NCBI RefSeq assembly: GCF_000143415.4
Contig: NW_003314318.1
Location: 328,971-392,970, forward strand
Source of the DNA: Selaginella moellendorffii
Lineage: Eukaryota > Streptophyta > Lycopodiopsida > Selaginellales > Selaginellaceae
Length of the DNA: 64,000 nucleotides
Direction of reading: 5' to 3'
In this document: positions 59,092 through 64,000 of the stretch, piece by piece
Numbering within the stretch: the first letter of the stretch is position 1
Layout: every line of letters begins with the position of its first letter
Program-made: the position numbers and the translations under genes
The notes under the pieces: model-generated
The model's database searches: none
Told to the model about the DNA's origin: nothing
What the model saw: only the letters and a program-made list of their open reading frames with translations

Positions 59092-59340
59092 GGTGGAGAG
59101 AAATGATCCCGTCGATCTCGTATGTAGACAACGCAACGCCACGCAAGAGGACAAGAAATCGATCGTAGGCACACACGGCCGCTGTGCGCCGCGGTCAGCA
59201 TCCTCATCCATCCCCAAGCACACTTATCCGTCTAAAAAGCCCTAGAAAATTATTTCCTTGTCAGGTTTCGACACGAGTGCCAATGACGTGTCACCACGTG
59301 TCACAAATAGCCACGTCTGTGACACTTGGCGTTTGCCACG
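59092..59340 (-). promoter_or_regulatory. DUF506 promoter: TATA box plus ACGT-element cluster
   Basis: TTATATAA is at 59092-59099. At about 59283-59335 there is a dense series of ACGT cores in about 50 bp: TGACGTGTCA, CCACGTGTCA, CCACGTCTGTGACACTTGG. These are G-box/ABRE-type sites for bZIP factors and suggest ABA or stress control. They also lie just beyond the 3' end of the selenium-binding-protein gene. Confidence 0.6.
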
Positions 59341-59392
59341 CGTCGTGAATTGGGGCCCGGTGGAAGAACCCTAAAATTTGAAGAGCAAATTT

Positions 59393-61189
59393 TTAGACCC
59401 AGATATCGGAGGTGCAATCGCCGCCAGGGTAGCGCATCTCGTGCGCCAGCGCAGGCCCGTTTGGTTCCTCGCCGAAATCGACGAAGAAATCGTGATTGAG
59501 AGCTAGGCCTCCTTTCTGGGTGTCGCAATCCACCTGGAGAATGTGAGAGCCTTCGCTCGCGAGGCCTGGATAGAACTGATTGTCCCAGGAGCTGAACAGC
59601 GAGTTTGTCACGTAGAGACGCTTGCCGTCGAGGCTGAGCTGCAGCATCTGGGGGCCTCCTCTCAGTTTCTTCCCCTGGAAACAAAGTTCTCTCTGGAATC
59701 CTCGATTGGATAGAAAGAATTTCGCTTACCTGGACTGGAGGAACGCTGGATTGCCAGTCTTCTCCGGTAGAGCTCTCGACCAACACTTTGCTGCCTTTGG
59801 AAACCAAGCCTCCCAGCCAGAGCTGCCCGGTTAGCACAGGCTTGGATGGATCATCGATGTTGTACTGCCTCAAATCGCCGTGAAGCCAATTCACAAAGTA
59901 GAGGAAACGATCATCCAGGGAGATGAGAAGGTCCGTGATCAAGCCAGGCATCTCGGGTAAGATCCAGTTCTTCACCTTTAGCGGCGAAACAGTCACCACC
60001 ACCTTAAGATTAAACACGAAAGAGAGAGTTAGAACTCCAGGATCTATTCAAGCTTACTTCATGATCCCAAGTGCTATCATCTTTCTTGAAGAACCGGACC
60101 AAAGTACTGCTCAGAGCACAGGCTACGTAGCCAGTATCCTTTTCTGGATTGTGTAAAAACCGAATCTACACCAACAAAACTCCAGGAAAAAAGAGAAAAA
60201 AAGAAAAAAACCGCTACCTCGAGTGGGATCAATCCAGTGTCACCGAGATCGATGGTTTGCTTCAAAGTTCCGCCCGGCCAGTCGTACACAAAGAGTTCTC
60301 TCCCGTACAGACCCTTGGAAAGATCTCCCAAATCGAAACCTTTGGTAAACGCAGAGGGCGCCCCCCAGGAACTACTGATCATCGTTTTGTGACGAGGTTG
60401 ATACCAAAAGTCGTAGCCAAAAGAGGGACTGTGTCCTTGTTTTTCCCATCTAAGTCATAAGATCCAAAGCTCAAAAGTGACAAAAAATGGCGTGAACGAC
60501 AAGAACTCACGAGAACTCACGAGAACTTACCTTCCTTTGATGTTGAATTCTCCATCCAAGAGCAAGAATCCAGCTCCTTGTGCTCGTCCTTCTTTGTCTC
60601 CAAGGCACGAGATCATAATCTCGCCGGAAGCAAGGCAATGCGCGGTGTGAGGAAACGCGAGCCCAGTTTTTTCGTATATATCCTCCGCCTCGATCACTTT
60701 GTGAAGCACTGGAGCTTTCGGATCTTTCAGAGTGTCCACAATGTAAATTCGAGAAGAACTGAAAGACCAAAGGACTTAGCTCACGAACAAAACTTAGGAG
60801 CTGTGATATACTCACACTAACGATGGAAGAACAAGGTAGCGACGCTCAGCATCCTTCTCTCCATGGCAGGAGCTGCAAGAATTCCATCCAGAGTGGTGGA
60901 GCTCGTCATCGACATGCGGAACTGGGAGGCGATGCACTACTTTTGAAAATGTTGGCGATTTTGGATCCACATCCACCGTAGCCAGGTAATCCGGCAAAGA
61001 TCGCCCAGTTCCTTCGCGAAACAAGGGCAAAAACAAGAGATTCTTGCTTGCAAGCTTGAATTCTCACACCATACCTGTGTAAACCGCCGTGACATAGAGC
61101 AAAGATTCTCGCGGCCCCTTTGTAGCGTCCAATGGAGTTCCATAGCCGGGACCAACAGCGCAGCATCCTCCTCCTTCGATCGTCCCCAT
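59393..61189 (-). CDS. Selenium-binding protein (SBP56 / methanethiol oxidase family)
   Basis: Multi-exon gene from ATG 61187-61189 ([20 protein letters not shown]) to TAA 59393-59395. Conserved blocks seen are [111 protein letters not shown] and [16 protein letters not shown]. The CSSCHG metal-site motif and the HxxHC region are intact. Family members oxidise methanethiol or bind selenium and cadmium in the cytosol. All exons look complete. Confidence 0.95.
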
Positions 61190-61379
61190 CCTTCGATCGC
61201 TACAAGCCCTACGCAAAAAAAATCACGAGCAAATACGCTAACATAGAACCACAAATAAAATATCCAACGGTGGACTTTACCTCGCGCGACCAACGTGTGA
61301 GATTAAACTATATCCAGGCCACGTGAACCTGGTCAGCTTCCAGGCCAGAGCTGACACTCCCAGTATTCGAACTCCCAAC

Positions 61380-64000
61380 TTAGCAAGGACATCCACCACC
61401 AGGATTCGAGCCCGCGACCTCTCGCACTTTGTCCCACAACCCTGCGCAGCCGTAGATATTAGCCATGAGCGCGAACGCCGACGCATCCCTGCCGTCCAGC
61501 TCGACCAGAGCCCCAAATGCCACCTCCCCCAGCTCCACATTCCCCCACTTCCAGCACGCGCCCAGAACTGCCCGCCATATCATAGCGCTGCCCCTCCCGA
61601 AATCCCGCGCCACCTGGACCGCCGCCGCGAGCTGATTGGCCCGCCCCAGCATGTCCACCGTACAGGCGTAGTGCTCCGCCCGGGGCTGCACGCCGTACAC
61701 GGGCAGCATCCTTTGGAGATATTCCCTGCCCGTGTCTACCAGCCCACCATGGCTGCACGCCGCCAGCACCGCCACGAAGGTGATGCCGTCCGCGCGGTAC
61801 CTCTCGTACGACATTGTGCGGAAGAGGTGCAGCACGGCATCCGTGCTACCGCCCAGCTTGCCGTGCGCCGCGAGGAGGGAGTTCCAGGTGACGGTGTCGA
61901 GCAGCGCGATGGAATCGAAGAGGAGCTTTGCGTCGAGAGCTCTGCCACATTTGCCATAGGCGTCGACTAGGCAATTGGTGACGATGATCTCTCGCTGGTC
62001 TAGCAGCCCAGCTCGAGCGATCTGGGCGTGGATCGCCTTGCAAGCCGGGAGGCTGGCGAGAACGCTGCTGGCCTTGAGCGCCGCCACCAAGATCGCGGAG
62101 GAATCGCGGCGCTGGTCGATGGAGCGGCGGTGGAAGTCGAAGAAGATCTCCAGAGCTAGCTCGGCGTCGCCGTTCTCGGCGTATCCTACAATAAGTGGCA
62201 CCAAAGTTGACGAAGAACTCTGCGAGGAGCTCCTGGCGATGGTGGTCTTGTCGAAGACCCCACGAGCATCGGGCATGCTTCCACACCTCGCGTACATCTC
62301 CACCAGCGAGTTCGCAACGCTCACGTCGAGATCAAGCCCGAGCTTTGCAGCTTGAGAGTGAAGATCAGCTCCAATCTTCAAAGCATTCCCAGTGCTGCGC
62401 GCCACCGCCATCGCCATCGCCATCGCCTTGGACGAATGATCTTTCTCTTTCTCTTCTTCATGGATCTCTCTTTCCATCGCTGCCAGCTTCGTGCAAGCCT
62501 TGAGAGTAGCCACGAACGTCTGTGCATTCGGCTTGCAATTCCGGTCCAGCGATCGCATCCTCGAGAAGCACTCGAGAGCTTCTCGCGCTTCGCCATTCTC
62601 GACGTAGCCAAGGATGAGCGTGTTCCATGCAACTGTGTCGCGACAGCTCATTCCCTCGAGAACGCTGCGAGCCTTTCCCGTGCAGCCACACCGCGCGTAA
62701 AGATCCACCAGGCTGCTCGCCACTAACATGTTTGAGTCCAAACCCGCCTCCATAGCTCGAGAGTGAATCGACTCGACTTTGCGGAGCTGCTGTTCCTGCT
62801 GGTGTTCTTGGGAGAGTCTGTCTGGATTCCTTGGATGTCGTCGAGTTTTCCCTGGTTGATCACTCTGAGTGACTCCATCCTTCCCGAAAACTTGAGTTCT
62901 TCCTGGATCACCTTGAGTACTTCCATCACTCCCGAGAACTTTAGTTTTCCCTGGATGTGCTTGAGCGCTTGCATCCTTCCTGAGAACTTGTGTTTTTCCT
63001 GGATCACCGAGAACTTGAGTTCTTCCTGGATCACCTCGAGTTTTTTCATCCTTCCCGAGAACTTCATTGCTGCCAGTGAAAGTGATGCAAGCTTTCAACG
63101 CGGCAACGTAAGTGAGGACATTCGCGACACCAGGCTCCATGCTCTCAAACAGCTTCAAGGCAAAGTCCCCGTCTCCACTCTCAGCATAGCCAAGAACGAG
63201 CGCTGTCCACGACACAACGCTGTGGCACGCCATCTTCTCAAACACCCTGTGAGCGTCCACCATGCTCCCACATTTCGCGTACGTATCAACCAGCGTGTTC
63301 CACACGAAGATATCCTTGCAGCGAGCCCGAGACTCCACAGCCATTGTCTTGGCCAGCGACTTTATCTTCAGGAGCTTCCCATCGACGAGCTTGGCTTCTT
63401 CTTTCGTTGCGAGAGCGTTGCATGCCTTGAGCGCAGCCACGAGAGTTTTGGCATTCGAGTCACAGCCTTCGAGCTCGAACCGGAAGAACAAATCCAGCGC
63501 CAGCTCCTCTTCACCATTCTCCGCGCAGCCAAGGATGAGAGAATTCTGCGACACCGTGTTGTGCCAAGGCATCCTGTCGAAGACTCTCCGCGCGTCCACA
63601 AGGCTTCCGGACTTCGCATACGTTTGAAGCAGCCTTGTTGCTACGAAGAGCTCGTCGTGACACTTCTTCTTCTCGGCTTCACGGTGAAGAGCCATTGCTT
63701 TCTCCAGCGCCACCATCTTGACGAAAGGATTGCCGCCAAGTTCAACGCCTTCTTCACTAGTGGCGGAGCTTGAGCAAGCCTTCAACGCGGCCAGAACCAT
63801 CAGAGAGTTCGGCTCCAGTCCTTGTTCTTCCATAAGAAAGAACAAGCTCAAGGCGAGTTCTTCCTCGTGGTTCTCCGAGTATCCCATCATCAAGGCAGTC
63901 CACGAGACAACGCTGTGATATCTCATCCTGTCCAGCGCTTTGCGAGCATCCAACATGCTCCCACACTTGCAATACGTATCAACCAAGACGTTCCTTGAAG
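61380..64000 (-). CDS. PPR protein 4, PLS type with an internal 16-residue repeat insertion (5' partial)
   Basis: The frame is open from the window edge to TAA 61380-61382, with more than 870 residues present and the start outside. Classical 35-36-residue PPRs are seen (LVDTYCKCGSMLDARKALDRM, SVVSWTALMMGYSENHEEELALSLF, LLVDTYAKCGSMVDAHRVFEKM). It ends HYACTVDMLGRANQLAAAVQVARDF, WRAVLGACWKWGNVELGEVAF, ASAFALMANIYGCAGLWDKV and an odd tail GSNPGGGCPC in place of E+/DYW. Between two PPRs (coding 62838-63065) lies a hydrophilic insertion made of GKDxxTQGDPGRTQVL units. Repeats on both sides keep the frame, so it is probably expressed. Confidence 0.9.
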   Translation of the reverse strand, partial: SRNVLVDTYCKCGSMLDARKALDRMRYHSVVSWTALMMGYSENHEEELALSLFFLMEEQGLEPNSLMVLAALKACSSSATSEEGVELGGNPFVKMVALEKAMALHREAEKKKCHDELFVATRLLQTYAKSGSLVDARRVFDRMPWHNTVSQNSLILGCAENGEEELALDLFFRFELEGCDSNAKTLVAALKACNALATKEEAKLVDGKLLKIKSLAKTMAVESRARCKDIFVWNTLVDTYAKCGSMVDAHRVFEKMACHSVVSWTALVLGYAESGDGDFALKLFESMEPGVANVLTYVAALKACITFTGSNEVLGKDEKTRGDPGRTQVLGDPGKTQVLRKDASAQAHPGKTKVLGSDGSTQGDPGRTQVFGKDGVTQSDQPGKTRRHPRNPDRLSQEHQQEQQLRKVESIHSRAMEAGLDSNMLVASSLVDLYARCGCTGKARSVLEGMSCRDTVAWNTLILGYVENGEAREALECFSRMRSLDRNCKPNAQTFVATLKACTKLAAMEREIHEEEKEKDHSSKAMAMAMAVARSTGNALKIGADLHSQAAKLGLDLDVSVANSLVEMYARCGSMPDARGVFDKTTIARSSSQSSSSTLVPLIVGYAENGDAELALEIFFDFHRRSIDQRRDSSAILVAALKASSVLASLPACKAIHAQIARAGLLDQREIIVTNCLVDAYGKCGRALDAKLLFDSIALLDTVTWNSLLAAHGKLGGSTDAVLHLFRTMSYERYRADGITFVAVLAACSHGGLVDTGREYLQRMLPVYGVQPRAEHYACTVDMLGRANQLAAAVQVARDFGRGSAMIWRAVLGACWKWGNVELGEVAFGALVELDGRDASAFALMANIYGCAGLWDKVREVAGSNPGGGCPC
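62838..63065 (-). repeat. 48-bp coding minisatellite inside PPR gene 4
   Basis: About five units of 48 bp (one shortened to 27 bp) of the type GGAAGGATG...CTCAAGGTGATCCAGGAAGAACTCAAGTT in coding orientation. Each full unit adds 16 residues without breaking the frame. Confidence 0.8.

Overview
This looks like nuclear DNA of a land plant, most likely a lycophyte close to Selaginella moellendorffii. The evidence is plant-specific families (CRF-type AP2/ERF, Dof, HEC-type bHLH, SAC51-type bHLH, CC-type glutaredoxin, OSB, DUF506), very short GT-AG introns of roughly 50-100 bp, tight gene spacing, telo-box promoters (AAACCCTA) and four large PPR genes. The genus is an inference; nothing in the window names it.

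Layout. 1-6.6 kb: the end of an unidentified gene, a nuclear gene for plastid-type ribosomal protein bL32, a DCAF4-like WD40 gene head-to-head with an OSB-type organellar ssDNA-binding protein, and SEC61 alpha. 6.6-10.6 kb: about 4 kb without a convincing gene. 10.6-12.4 kb: a cytokinin-response-factor ERF. 14.6-19.4 kb: an ankyrin protein, an OARD1/TARG1-like macrodomain protein and a farnesylated type I DnaJ. 19.6-22.5 kb: PPR gene 1 head-to-head with SAP18. 25.1-26.6 kb: a SAC51-like bHLH preceded by a conserved-peptide uORF split by an intron. 27.3-31.8 kb: a plastid-type protein with two START/COQ10-like domains and a HEC-like bHLH. 33-38.3 kb: eIF4B, a USP-like protein and two tandem UBC8-type E2 genes. 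38.4-42 kb: two Dof-like zinc-finger genes flanking PPR gene 2, with an inverted fragment of the first on the other side of the PPR gene. 42.6-49.5 kb: a CC-type glutaredoxin, a SP-RING (PIAS-type) protein and FIP1. 49.7-55.7 kb: PPR gene 3 head-to-head with alanyl-tRNA synthetase. 56-61.2 kb: a plastid-type signal peptidase I, a DUF506 protein and a selenium-binding protein. 61.4 kb to the end: PPR gene 4, open at the window edge.

The genes are mostly unrelated housekeeping and regulatory loci. Some themes recur. Several genes serve organelles (bL32, OSB, PPRs, signal peptidase, START protein). Very short bidirectional promoters recur, and three of the four PPR genes are divergently paired. 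The strongest observations are the SAC51-type conserved peptide uORF (54 codons, split by an intron), the bL32 gene with an added N-terminal extension that implies plastid-to-nucleus transfer, and the Dof-like pair with a decayed inverted copy around a PPR gene. Exon boundaries were read by eye from splice signals and reading frame, so they are models.
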